In this document: one piece after another, positions 24,375 through 33,878 of the stretch
How the letters are laid out: every line of letters begins with the position of its first letter
Position numbering within the stretch: the first letter of the stretch is position 1
Origin: Agrococcus sp. HG114
GTDB lineage: Bacteria > Actinomycetota > Actinomycetes > Actinomycetales > Microbacteriaceae
Direction of reading: 5' to 3'
Length of the DNA: 39,803 nt
Assembly: GCF_024723325.1 (NCBI RefSeq)
Contig: NZ_JANQCH010000005.1
Span: 1-39,803 of the forward strand
Notes under the pieces: generated by a model
Database searches by the model: none
What the model was told of the DNA's origin: nothing
What the model saw: only the letters and a program-made list of their open reading frames with translations
Position numbers and translations under genes: made by a program

Positions 24375-27300
24375 GCCTCGAGCCTCTCCTCGCACTCCTG
24401 GAGGCCGGCGCCCTCGCCCCCGTCGTCGAGGCGCGGCGCGGCGGTGCGCTGAGCGGCATCGAGGCGATGCGCGCGCCCGTCGTCGCGACGCTCGCGAGCG
24501 GGCACGAGCGGCCGCTGCTCGTGATCACCGCAACCCGGCGCGAGGCCGACGCGGTGCGCGACGACCTGGGCGCGTGGCTGCCGGGCGCGCAGGTGCTCTC
24601 GCTCCCCGCGTGGGAGACGCTGCCGCACGAGCGCTTGAGCCCGTCGCCCGAGACGGTCGGCCAGCGCGGCGCGACGCTGCGCGCGGTCGCCGAGCGCGAT
24701 CCCGCCCGCCCGACGATCGTCGTCGCGTCGGTGCGCGCCGCGCTCCAGCCGGTCGCCGACAACCTGCTCGACATCGAGCCGGTCGAGCTCGTCGCGGGCG
24801 CGCGCGGCATCGACCTCGCCGCGCTCTCCCGGCGGCTCGTCGACCTCGCCTACCTGCGCGTCGACATGGTCACCCGCCGCGGCGAGTTCGCGGTGCGCGG
24901 CGGCATCGTCGACGTGTTCAGCCCCGCCGCCGACCACCCCGTGCGCATCGAGCTCTTCGGCGACGAGGTCGAGCAGATGCGCTGGTTCCACGTCGCCGAC
25001 CAGCGCAGCGAGCCCACGCCCCTCGAGCGGGTCGTGCTGCCCGCGAGCCGCGAGATGCTGCTGACGGATGCGGTGCGCGCGCGGGCGCGCGAGCTCGCTC
25101 CCGAGTTCCCCGGCATCCAGCAGATGCTCGAGAAGATCGCCGAGGGCATCCCGGTCGAGGGCATGGAGTCGCTCGCCCCCGCGCTGCTGCCCCGCCTGGT
25201 GCCGATCACGCACTACCTGCACGGCGCGGGCATCGTCGTGCTCGGCCCCGAGCGCATCCGCGACCGCGTCGCGAGCCTCAACGACACGAACCAGGAGTTC
25301 CTCGAGGCGGCATGGAGCGCTGCGACCGCGGGCGGCGAGGCGCCGGTCGACCTGCGCAGCGGCTTCCTCGACCTCGACGAGCTGCGCGAGCACGCCGAGG
25401 GCCCCTGGTGGACGTTCTCGACGCTCCAGGCCGACGACTCGGTCGCCGCGATCGAGGCGGAGCCGGTGCCGAGCTTCACCGGCCGTGCCGACGGCGCCGT
25501 CGAGCACCTGCGCGAGCGCGCGCGCGACGGCTGGCGCATCGTCGTCACCGCCGCCGGCCACGGCCTCGTCGAGCGAGCGGCGCAGGTGCTCGGCGAGCGC
25601 GACGTCGCGGCGCGCGAGGTCGCCGCGCTCCCCGCCGAGCTCGAGCCGGGCATCGTGCATGTCACCCAGGCGGCCGTCGAGCACGGCTTCTCGCTGCCCG
25701 AGGAGCGCGTCGAGCTCGTGAGCGAGGCGGAGTTCTTCGGCCGCGCCGTCGGCGTCGACAGCCGGCAGCCGCACAAGCTCGCCGGCCGGCGCCGCTCGGT
25801 CGTGGACCCGCTGCAGCTCAAGGCCGGCGACTACGTCGTGCACGAGACCCACGGGGTCGGCCGCTTCGTCGAGCTCACCCAGCGCACCGTCTCCACCGGC
25901 GGCCGCAACCCCGTGAAGACCACGCGCGAGTACCTCGTGATCGAGTACGCGCCCTCGAAGCGCGGGCAGCCCGGCGACCGGCTCTCGGTGCCCACCGACC
26001 AGCTCGACCAGCTCAACCGCTACGTCGGCGGCGAGGCGCCGCAGCTGTCGAAGATGGGCGGCAGCGACTGGCAGCAGTCGAAGGCGAAGGCGCGCAAGGC
26101 CGTGCGCGAGATCGCGGTCGAGCTCGTGCAGCTCTACTCGAAGCGCATGGCGTCGAAGGGGCGCGCGTTCGGGCCGGACACGCCCTGGCAGCGCGAGCTC
26201 GAGGACGCGTTCCCGTACGCCGAGACGCCCGACCAGCTCACGACGATCGACGAGGTCAAGCGCGACATGGAGCGCCCGGTGCCGATGGACCGGCTGCTCT
26301 CGGGCGACGTCGGCTACGGCAAGACCGAGGTCGCGGTGCGCGCGGCGTTCAAGGCCGTGCAGGACGGCACGCAGGTCGCGGTGCTCGTGCCCACGACGCT
26401 CCTCGTGCGCCAGCACTTCGAGACCTTCGCGGCGCGCTTCGCGGGCTTCCCCGTGCAGGTCCGGGCGCTCAGCCGGTTCCAGACCGACAAGGAGGTGCGC
26501 GAGACCGTCGCGGGCCTCGCCGACGGCACCGTCGACGTCGTGATCGGGACCCACCGCATCCTCTCGGACGCCATCCGGTTCAAGGAGCTCGGCCTCGTCA
26601 TCATCGACGAGGAGCAGCGCTTCGGCGTCGAGCACAAGGAGAAGCTCAAGGCGCTCAAGGCGAACGTCGACGTGCTCTCGATGTCGGCGACCCCCATCCC
26701 GCGCACGCTCGAGATGGCGGTCACCGGCATCCGGGAGATGTCGACCCTCGCGACGCCGCCCGAGGCGCGGCACCCCGTGCTCACGTTCGTCGGCGCCTAC
26801 AACGAGCAGCAGGTCGCCGCCGCGATCCGCCGCGAGCTGCTGCGCGAGGGGCAGGTGTTCTTCGTGCACAACCGCGTCTCCTCGATCAACCGGGTCGCCG
26901 CGCAGCTCGCCGAGCTCGTGCCCGAGGCGCGCATCGGCGTCGCGCACGGCAAGATGGCCGAGTCGCAGCTCGAGCGCGTCATCGTCGACTTCTGGGAGAA
27001 GCAGTACGACGTGCTCGTCTCGACGACGATCGTCGAGACGGGCCTCGACATCCCGAACGCGAACACCCTCATCGTCGACCGCGCCGAGCGGTACGGGCTC
27101 AGCCAGCTGCACCAGCTGCGCGGCCGCGTCGGGCGCGGGCGGGAGCGCGCGTACGCGTACTTCCTGTACGACGCCGAGAGCCCGCTCTCCGAGACGGCCC
27201 ACGACCGGCTCGAGACGATCGCGGTGCACAACGAGCTCGGCGCAGGCATGCAGGTCGCGCTCAAGGACCTCGAGATCCGCGGCGCCGGCAACATGCTCGG

Positions 27301-27940
27301 CGGCGAGCAGTCGGGCCACATCGCCGGCGTCGGCTTCGACCTCTACCTGCGCATGGTCGGGGAGGCGGTCGCGGTCTTCCGCGGCGAGGAGGACGAGGGG
27401 CCGCGCGAGCTGCGGCTCGAGCTCCCGGTCGACGCGGTCATCCCCGAGGAGTACGTCGACTCGGAGCGGCTGCGGCTCGAGGCCTATCAGAAGCTCTCCG
27501 CCGCCGCCTCCGCGCGCGACGACGCCGCGATCGACCACGTGCTCGAGGAGCTCCGCGACCGCTACGGCGAGCCGCCCGCGCAGGTCACCTCGCTCGTCGC
27601 GATCGCCCGCCTGCGGCGCAAGGCGCAGCGCGCCCGGCTCTCCGAGGTCATCACCGTGGGGCCGAACCTGCGCATCGCGCCCGCGGAGCTCGCCGAGTCG
27701 GTGCAGCTGCGACTGCGCCGCATGTACCCGGGTGCGAAGCTCAACGCGTCGGCGAAGTCGCTCGTCGTGCCGATCCCGACCGCGGGCGGCGGCCGGCTCG
27801 CGGGCACGCAGGCGGAGCCGCTGCCGGACGCCGAGCTCATCGCGTGGGTCGACGCGCTCCTCACGGCGATCTTCCCGCCGCCGAAGGAGCCGGAGTCCGG
27901 CTCGGCACCGGAGCCCGGCGCGGAGGGTGGCCGATCGTGA
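24371..27940 (+). CDS. mfd: Transcription-repair coupling factor
   Basis: A 1189-residue DNA translocase that removes RNA polymerase stalled at DNA lesions and recruits UvrA. It has the full domain order: an N-terminal UvrB-like module (LPAWETLPHERLSPSPETVGQR), the polymerase-interacting domain (KAGDYVVHETHGVGRFVEL, about residue 490), the helicase core with Walker A GDVGYGKT (645-652) and DEEQ (746-749), the translocation motif region SMSATPIPRTLEMA and LRGRVGRGRERAYAYF, and the C-terminal domain starting near LRLELPVDAVIPEEYV. The GTG start overlaps the lipoprotein stop, and the end overlaps mazG by 4 bp. Confidence 0.97.
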   Translation: MSLEPLLALLEAGALAPVVEARRGGALSGIEAMRAPVVATLASGHERPLLVITATRREADAVRDDLGAWLPGAQVLSLPAWETLPHERLSPSPETVGQRGATLRAVAERDPARPTIVVASVRAALQPVADNLLDIEPVELVAGARGIDLAALSRRLVDLAYLRVDMVTRRGEFAVRGGIVDVFSPAADHPVRIELFGDEVEQMRWFHVADQRSEPTPLERVVLPASREMLLTDAVRARARELAPEFPGIQQMLEKIAEGIPVEGMESLAPALLPRLVPITHYLHGAGIVVLGPERIRDRVASLNDTNQEFLEAAWSAATAGGEAPVDLRSGFLDLDELREHAEGPWWTFSTLQADDSVAAIEAEPVPSFTGRADGAVEHLRERARDGWRIVVTAAGHGLVERAAQVLGERDVAAREVAALPAELEPGIVHVTQAAVEHGFSLPEERVELVSEAEFFGRAVGVDSRQPHKLAGRRRSVVDPLQLKAGDYVVHETHGVGRFVELTQRTVSTGGRNPVKTTREYLVIEYAPSKRGQPGDRLSVPTDQLDQLNRYVGGEAPQLSKMGGSDWQQSKAKARKAVREIAVELVQLYSKRMASKGRAFGPDTPWQRELEDAFPYAETPDQLTTIDEVKRDMERPVPMDRLLSGDVGYGKTEVAVRAAFKAVQDGTQVAVLVPTTLLVRQHFETFAARFAGFPVQVRALSRFQTDKEVRETVAGLADGTVDVVIGTHRILSDAIRFKELGLVIIDEEQRFGVEHKEKLKALKANVDVLSMSATPIPRTLEMAVTGIREMSTLATPPEARHPVLTFVGAYNEQQVAAAIRRELLREGQVFFVHNRVSSINRVAAQLAELVPEARIGVAHGKMAESQLERVIVDFWEKQYDVLVSTTIVETGLDIPNANTLIVDRAERYGLSQLHQLRGRVGRGRERAYAYFLYDAESPLSETAHDRLETIAVHNELGAGMQVALKDLEIRGAGNMLGGEQSGHIAGVGFDLYLRMVGEAVAVFRGEEDEGPRELRLELPVDAVIPEEYVDSERLRLEAYQKLSAAASARDDAAIDHVLEELRDRYGEPPAQVTSLVAIARLRRKAQRARLSEVITVGPNLRIAPAELAESVQLRLRRMYPGAKLNASAKSLVVPIPTAGGGRLAGTQAEPLPDAELIAWVDALLTAIFPPPKEPESGSAPEPGAEGGRS

Positions 27941-28563
27941 GCGCGCTCGACGAGCTCGTCACGGTCATGGCGCGGCTCCGGGGCCCGGGCGGCTGCCCGT
28001 GGGACGGGGAGCAGACGCACGCCTCGCTCGCGCCCTACGCGCTCGAGGAGGCCCACGAGCTCGTCGAGGCGATCGAGGCCGGCGACCACGCGCACCTGCG
28101 CGAGGAGCTCGGCGACGTGCTGCTCCAGGTCGTCTTCCACGCCGACATCGCGCGCGCCGAGGGCCGCTTCGACCTCGACGACGTCGCATCCGCCCTCGTC
28201 GAGAAGCTCCGGCGCCGGCACCCGCACGTCTTCGCCGACGTCGCGGTCGGCGGCGTCGATGACGTCGTCGCGAACTGGGACGCGATCAAGCGCGCCGAGA
28301 AGCCCGAGCGGGGCAGCGCGCTCGACGGGGTGCCGGCATCGCTGCCCGCGCTCGCACGCGCGCAGAAGGTGCTCCGCCGCGCCGAGCGCGCGGGGCTCGC
28401 GGTGGCGGATGCGCCGGCTCCCGAGACCGAGGACGAGCTCGGCCGCGCGCTCCTCGCGCTCGTGCGCGACGCGACCGTGCGCGGGCTCGACGCCGAGCGG
28501 GCGCTCCGCACCGCGACCCGCGACCTCGAGCACCGCCTGCGCGCCCACGAGCCGCCCGGCTGA
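27937..28563 (+). CDS. mazG: Nucleoside triphosphate pyrophosphohydrolase MazG
   Basis: A 208-residue all-alpha NTP pyrophosphohydrolase that cleaves NTPs, including damaged ones, to NMP and PPi. The metal-binding pattern is Glu37-Glu38-x2-Glu41 (ALEEAHELVEAI) and Glu57...Asp60 (REELGDVLLQVVFHAD). RLRGPGGCPWDGEQTHASL at the N-terminus and RRRHPHVF are also family signatures. It is shorter than the two-domain E. coli enzyme because the second MazG domain is reduced. GTG 27937 overlaps the mfd stop, so translation is coupled. In related genomes eno usually follows; here about 4 kb of other genes intervenes. Confidence 0.95.
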   Translation: MSALDELVTVMARLRGPGGCPWDGEQTHASLAPYALEEAHELVEAIEAGDHAHLREELGDVLLQVVFHADIARAEGRFDLDDVASALVEKLRRRHPHVFADVAVGGVDDVVANWDAIKRAEKPERGSALDGVPASLPALARAQKVLRRAERAGLAVADAPAPETEDELGRALLALVRDATVRGLDAERALRTATRDLEHRLRAHEPPG

Positions 28564-28628
28564 CCCCGGTCATCCGCGAGGAGCACCCGCGCGCCCCCCG
28601 ACCCGCCCCGCCGACCCCCGTCATGCGC

Positions 28629-28688
28629 GAGGAGTGTCGGCCGATGGCAGCGGCCGCTGCCCTCCGGAGCACGCGGCCGACACTCCTC
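28629..28688. repeat. Intergenic inverted-repeat element, copy D (60 bp)
   Basis: The arms GAGGAGTGTCGGCCG and CGGCCGACACTCCTC are perfect over 15 bp. Inside is a second, perfect 16-bp palindrome GGCAGCGGCCGCTGCC (28645-28660). It lies in the convergent gap between mazG and the oxidoreductase gene. An imperfect copy of the sequence leading into it (ACCCCGGTCATCCGCGAGGAG) lies 51 bp upstream at 28563. Confidence 0.78.
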
Positions 28689-28702
28689 CGGCGCAGCCCT
28701 CG

Positions 28703-29647
28703 CTACGGGACGACGACGACGTTGCCGATCTTGCGGTGCGAGTCGACGATCTCGTAGGCCCGCGCGATCTCGGCGAGCGGGATCGTCTCCTGCAGCACGG
28801 GATCGAGCTCGCGCGCGTCGAGCAGCGCGAGCAGGCGCCGCATGTGCTCGGGCTTCTCGCCGGCGACGCCCGTCTTGACGTCGCCGCGGGCGCTGAGCAT
28901 GTCGCGCAGGCCGCCGGCGATGAGCACGAGCGTGCCGCCCTCGCGCAGCAGGGGCCGCCCCGTGCGCGCCGAGAGCGTGCCGACGGTGTCGAGGATCACG
29001 TCGAAGCGGTCGTCGAGGGCGGTGACGTCCTCGCGCTCGTAGTCGACGACCCGCTCGGCCCCGAGCGCGCGGACGAGCCCGGCGTTGCGCCCGCTCGTCA
29101 CGCCGGTCACGCGCGCGCCCGCGATCCGCGCGAGCTGCACGGCGCTCGAGCCGACCGCGCCCGAGGCGCCGACGACGAGCACCGACCGGCCGGCCGCGAG
29201 GCCCACCGCGTCGAGGAAGTGCAGCGCGGTGAGGCCGCCGAAGAGCACCGCGGCGGCGGCCTCGTGGGAGACGCCGGCAGGCTTCGGCACGAGCCGCTCG
29301 GCGGCGACCGCGACGAGCTCGGCGTGCGCACCGAAGCGGGCTCCGGTGGTGCCGCTCACCTCGTCGCCGACGGCGAACGCGGTGACGCCCTCGCCGAGCG
29401 CGTCGACGACGCCCGAGAACGACATGCCGAGGATCGCTCGGCGCGGCTTGCGGATGCCGAGCGCGAGGCGAGCGCCCCAGCGCATCCCGGCGGGGAAGGC
29501 GGCCCCGCGCACGCGCGCGTCGCCTGCCGTGACGGCCGCCGCGCGCACGCGCACGACGACCTCGCCCTTCCCGGGCGAGGCGTCTGCGACCTCGACGACC
29601 CTCGCGACCTCCGGCGGCCCGTACCGCTCGACGACGACTGCGCGCAT
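28703..29647 (-). CDS. NAD(P)-dependent oxidoreductase, zinc-less quinone-reductase-type MDR
   Basis: A 314-residue medium-chain dehydrogenase/reductase without zinc ligands, of the quinone oxidoreductase-like group. It has the N-terminal MRAVVVERYGPPEVARVVEV, then GDEVSGTTGARFGAHAELV, and the NADPH loop VVGASGAVGSSAVQLAR (about 152-168). The substrate is unknown. In many actinobacteria such reductases are switched on by the TetR gene beside them, and here a TetR gene is divergent, with two copies of a matched operator in the 110-bp gap. The ATG at 29647 has a suitable CTCTCCTT complement (AAGGAGAG) upstream. Confidence 0.9.
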   Translation of the reverse strand: MRAVVVERYGPPEVARVVEVADASPGKGEVVVRVRAAAVTAGDARVRGAAFPAGMRWGARLALGIRKPRRAILGMSFSGVVDALGEGVTAFAVGDEVSGTTGARFGAHAELVAVAAERLVPKPAGVSHEAAAAVLFGGLTALHFLDAVGLAAGRSVLVVGASGAVGSSAVQLARIAGARVTGVTSGRNAGLVRALGAERVVDYEREDVTALDDRFDVILDTVGTLSARTGRPLLREGGTLVLIAGGLRDMLSARGDVKTGVAGEKPEHMRRLLALLDARELDPVLQETIPLAEIARAYEIVDSHRKIGNVVVVP

Positions 29648-29658
29648 CCGCTGCTCTC

Positions 29659-29672
29659 CTTACACCTGTAAG
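29659..29672. promoter_or_regulatory. TetR-type operator, copy 1
   Basis: CTTACACCTGTAAG: two 6-bp arms (CTTACA/TGTAAG) around CC. It lies directly upstream of the oxidoreductase start and over its ribosome-binding region. Confidence 0.7.
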
Positions 29673-29690
29673 CCGATCTCGCGGCGAGCG

Positions 29691-29696
29691 TATCCT
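29691..29696 (+). promoter_or_regulatory. -10 box for the TetR gene
   Basis: TATCCT, overlapping the second operator by 2 bp, as expected for an autorepressed gene. Confidence 0.45.
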
Positions 29697-29708
29697 TACA
29701 CTCGTAAG
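29695..29708. promoter_or_regulatory. TetR-type operator, copy 2
   Basis: CTTACACTCGTAAG: 5-bp arms CTTAC/GTAAG, very close to copy 1. The two start 36 bp apart. Binding would cover the TetR promoter. Confidence 0.68.
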
Positions 29709-29757
29709 TGCGCAAGGGGACAGGGCGCGGCGACCGCGCACGGCGAGAGGGGCGGAC

Positions 29758-30408
29758 ATGGCGAAGGGGCTCACGCGCGAGCGGATCGTCGCCGCAGCGG
29801 CCGACGTCGCCGACCGCGACGGGATCGCGCGCGTCAGCATGCGCAGCGTGGGCCGCGAGCTCGGCGTCGAGGCGATGTCGCTCTACCACCACGTCGCGAG
29901 CAAGGAGGCGCTGCTCGACGCGCTCGGCGACTGGCTCATGGCGCAGGTCGAGCCGCCGCCGCTCGATGTGCCGTGGCGCGACGGCATCCGCACGCGCTGC
30001 GCGTCGCTCCGGGCGGTCATGGCGAGGCACCCGTGGGGCCCGGCGATCGTCGAGTCGCGGCGCGCGGCGGGCGAGACGCTCCTCGGCCACCTCGAGGCGG
30101 TGCTCGAGTGCCTCCACCGCGGGGGCTTCCCGGTGCAGCTCGCGGCGCACGCGTTCTCGGTGCTCGACGCCTACGTCTACGGCTTCGTCATCACGGAGCA
30201 GAGCCTGCCCTTCGAGCCCGGTGGCGGCGTCGACGAGCTCGCCCAGCAGATGGCGCTGCCCGCCGACCGCTTCCCGCGCATGGTCGCGCTCATCGAGCAG
30301 GCGATCGTCGGCCGCGGCTACGACTACGGCGACGAGTTCGCGTACGGCCTCGAGCTCGTGCTCGACGGGCTCGAGTCGAGGCTCGCGGCGTCCCGCGCCG
30401 GCCGCTGA
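29758..30408 (+). CDS. TetR/AcrR family regulator
   Basis: A 216-residue repressor. The N-terminal helix-turn-helix is clear: RERIVAAAADVADRDGIARVSMRSVGRELGVEAMSLYHHVASKEALLDAL (helices over residues 7-56). The C-terminal part (WRDGIRTRCASLRAVMARHPWG and AHAFSVLDAYVYGF) is the ligand-binding type found in the tetracycline-repressor-like C-terminal families. It probably represses itself and the divergent oxidoreductase through the CTTACA...TGTAAG sites. A ribosome-binding site GAGAGGGG precedes the ATG. Its last 85 bp overlap, on the opposite strand, the end of the Pr6Pr gene. Confidence 0.92.
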   Translation: MAKGLTRERIVAAAADVADRDGIARVSMRSVGRELGVEAMSLYHHVASKEALLDALGDWLMAQVEPPPLDVPWRDGIRTRCASLRAVMARHPWGPAIVESRRAAGETLLGHLEAVLECLHRGGFPVQLAAHAFSVLDAYVYGFVITEQSLPFEPGGGVDELAQQMALPADRFPRMVALIEQAIVGRGYDYGDEFAYGLELVLDGLESRLAASRAGR

Positions 30409-31073
30409 ACCGGCACGGGCGCGGACCGCTCCGCCGACTCCCGGTGCCGGAGGGCGCCGATCGCCGCGACGACGAGGATCCCGACCACGAACGCGATGAG
30501 CACCTGGCCCGTCGGCCACACGAGCCCGGCCCAGCCGCCGTGCTCGCCCGGGTCGAGGAAGGGGTAGGGGAACCAGCCGTCGACGAGCCCGCCGCGCAGC
30601 CACGCCGCGACGAGGTACGCGACCGGGTACGACATCCACCACACCGCCCGCGCGACGCGGATGCGCCCCGCCGTCGGCACGAGCAGCCAGTCGAGCCCGA
30701 CCATCCACGGGATGAACCGGTGCTGCGCGGCGTTCGTGAACTCGATCGACCACGCCCACACCTCGTCGGGCTTCGCGAGCAGCACCGCGTACACGAGGCC
30801 CGTGAGCACGATGTAGGCGGTGATGGCGCCGCGCACGTGGTCGAACCAGCGCGGCCGCCGTCGCTCGGGCACGAGCAGCAGCCAGGCCATGAGCGCGATG
30901 ACCATGAGGTTCGCCTGCACCGTGAAGTACGCGAAGTGCTCGGTGGGCGGCTCGCCCGAGCGCAGCATGTTCGCGATGTTCCACACCTCGGCGAACACCG
31001 CCGTCAGCAGGATGAGCAGCCGCCATGCCACCACGGGCACGGCGCGGTCGGTGAAGGGCCAGCGTCGTCGCAC
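30324..31073 (-). CDS. Pr6Pr family membrane protein
   Basis: About 249 residues with six predicted membrane segments: VVAWRLLILLTAVFAEV, FTVQANLMVIALMAWLLL, AITAYIVLTGLVYAVLL, a segment near MVGLDWLLVP, AVWWMSYPVAYLVAAWL and VLIAFVVGILVVAAIGAL. The FTVQANL motif is the FTxQSN-like signature of the Pr6Pr (FAR-17a/AIG1-like) family. Function unknown; eukaryotic relatives are lipid hydrolases, which is only a distant hint. I chose GTG 31073 (RRRWPFTDRAVPVVAW); the frame is open to 31151, but that part would overlap the hisS start. The hydrophilic C-terminal 40 residues are antisense to the TetR gene. Confidence 0.82.
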   Translation of the reverse strand: MRRRWPFTDRAVPVVAWRLLILLTAVFAEVWNIANMLRSGEPPTEHFAYFTVQANLMVIALMAWLLLVPERRRPRWFDHVRGAITAYIVLTGLVYAVLLAKPDEVWAWSIEFTNAAQHRFIPWMVGLDWLLVPTAGRIRVARAVWWMSYPVAYLVAAWLRGGLVDGWFPYPFLDPGEHGGWAGLVWPTGQVLIAFVVGILVVAAIGALRHRESAERSAPVPVQRPARDAASLDSSPSSTSSRPYANSSP

Positions 31074-31131
31074 GCGGCCATGGTGCCATCGGCGGATGCG
31101 CCGGCGCGCGAGGGCGCGCACGCGGGTGCGG

Positions 31132-31137
31132 GAGAAT
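31132..31137 (+). promoter_or_regulatory. -10 box for hisS (leaderless)
   Basis: GAGAAT ends 7 nt before the ATG at 31145, with no ribosome-binding site. No T-box leader is present. Confidence 0.42.
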
Positions 31138-31144
31138 GGTCGGC

Positions 31145-32365
31145 ATGGCAACCCAGGTGCACCCGCCGCGCGGCATGCGCGACTTCCTGCCCGTCGAGAA
31201 GCGGCGCCGCGAGCGCGTGCTGCGCGTCATCCGGGACGCCTACGAGGACCACGGGTTCGAGGAGATCGAGACGCCCGTCGTCGAGGACGCCGACCGGCTG
31301 CACGCCGGGCTCGGCGGCGACAACGAGAAGCTCGCGTTCGCGATCATGCGGCGGGGGCTCTCCGCGGAGGACCTGCGCGGCGCGGGCGCCCCGCTCGAGC
31401 TCGCCGACCTCGGCCTCCGGTTCGACCTGACCGTGCCGCTCGCGCGCTTCATCGCCACGAACCGCGCGGCGCTGCCGCCGGTGTTCCGCGCGATCCAGAT
31501 CGCGCCGGTATGGCGAGCCGAGCGCCCGCAGCGCGGGCGGTTCCGCCAGTTCATGCAGTGCGACATCGACATCGCCGGCGAGCCGGGCATCGTGGCCGAG
31601 CTCGAGCTGCTCGCGGCGACGGCGGATGCGCTCACGCGGCTCGGGATCCCGGACGCGTTCGTGCGCGTCAACGACCGCCGCATCCTCGCCGCCGCGCTCG
31701 AGCACGCGGGCGTGCCCGAGGAGCTGCGCGACGCGGCGCTCATCACGGTCGACAAGCTCGACAAGATCGCCCGCGACGGCGTCGTCGCCGAGCTCGCGGA
31801 GCGCGGCATCGACGGCGAGCGGCTCATGGCGACGCTCGAGGAGATCCGCGACGGCCGGGTGCCGGAGGGGCTCGACGCGGCCGTGCTCGACGACGTGCGC
31901 TCCCTGCTGGACGCGAGCGTCGGCATCCGCCTCGAGTTCGACCCGACGCTCGTGCGCGGGATGGGCTACTACACGGGCCCGATCTTCGAGATCGCCCACC
32001 CCGACCTGCCGTTCTCGATCGGCGGGGGCGGCCGGTACGACGGCATGATCGGGCGGTTCCTCGGGCAGGACATGCCGGCGGTCGGCATCTCGCTCGGCTT
32101 CGAGCGGCTCGTCGACCTCGTCGAGCTGCCCGCCGGGGGAGCGCGCGAGGCGATCGCGCTGCTCGTCGACAAGCAGACCCCGCCCGCCGAGGCGCTCGCG
32201 ATCAAGCGCGACCTCGTCGCCGCCGGCCACACGGTGCGCATGCAGCGGCGCACGAAGAACGTGACGGGCCTGCTCGAGCAGCTCGCGGCATCCGGTGCCA
32301 CGCAGTTCGCGTTCGTGCGCCCGGGCGACGCGGCGGCCACGCTCGAGGTGAAGCCGATCGGGTGA
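31145..32365 (+). CDS. hisS: Histidine--tRNA ligase
   Basis: A 406-residue class II aminoacyl-tRNA synthetase. Motif 1 region PPRGMRDFLP; motif 2 around FRAIQIAPVWRAERPQRGRF with the catalytic Arg; the histidine-specific loop LVRGMGYYTGPIFEI; GGGGRYDGMIGRFL; motif 3 around AVGISLGFERL; and a short C-terminal anticodon-binding domain (LVDKQTPPAEALAIKRDLVAAG). It is at the short end of the family. The form with the insert LHAGLGGDNEKLAFAIMRRG is one I associate with Microbacteriaceae. ATG 31145 is preferred to the frame's earlier GTG at 31136 because it fits the promoter spacing. Confidence 0.95.
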   Translation: MATQVHPPRGMRDFLPVEKRRRERVLRVIRDAYEDHGFEEIETPVVEDADRLHAGLGGDNEKLAFAIMRRGLSAEDLRGAGAPLELADLGLRFDLTVPLARFIATNRAALPPVFRAIQIAPVWRAERPQRGRFRQFMQCDIDIAGEPGIVAELELLAATADALTRLGIPDAFVRVNDRRILAAALEHAGVPEELRDAALITVDKLDKIARDGVVAELAERGIDGERLMATLEEIRDGRVPEGLDAAVLDDVRSLLDASVGIRLEFDPTLVRGMGYYTGPIFEIAHPDLPFSIGGGGRYDGMIGRFLGQDMPAVGISLGFERLVDLVELPAGGAREAIALLVDKQTPPAEALAIKRDLVAAGHTVRMQRRTKNVTGLLEQLAASGATQFAFVRPGDAAATLEVKPIG

Positions 32366-33805
<1,440 letters not shown>

Positions 33806-33841
33806 CGCCGCTCGAGGACCGGCCGCGGTGCTGACCGCGCG

Positions 33842-33878
33842 CGAGGGCACTCGCCGATATCCTCGGCGGGTGCCCTCG
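33842..33878. repeat. 37-bp inverted repeat enclosing the ftsB-like promoter and start codon
   Basis: The left arm CGAGGGCACTCGCCGA (33842-33857) and right arm TCGGCGGGTGCCCTCG (33863-33878) pair over 16 bp with a single T:G wobble. The 5-nt loop is part of the -10 box of the next gene, and the GTG start (33870) lies in the right arm. It begins 37 bp after the eno stop, so it may also end eno transcription. Confidence 0.75.
33858..33863 (+). promoter_or_regulatory. -10 box for the ftsB-like gene (leaderless)
   Basis: TATCCT, 6 nt before the GTG at 33870, in the loop of the inverted repeat. Confidence 0.5.

Noticed and set aside
24323-27538. A 1071-codon minus-strand open frame opposite mfd
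   Set aside because: Shadow of mfd with Arg/Asp/Glu/Val/Leu-rich low-complexity translation and no recognisable motif.
31074-31144. Possible T-box leader before hisS
   Set aside because: The region is short, has no T-box sequence, and a leaderless promoter fits.
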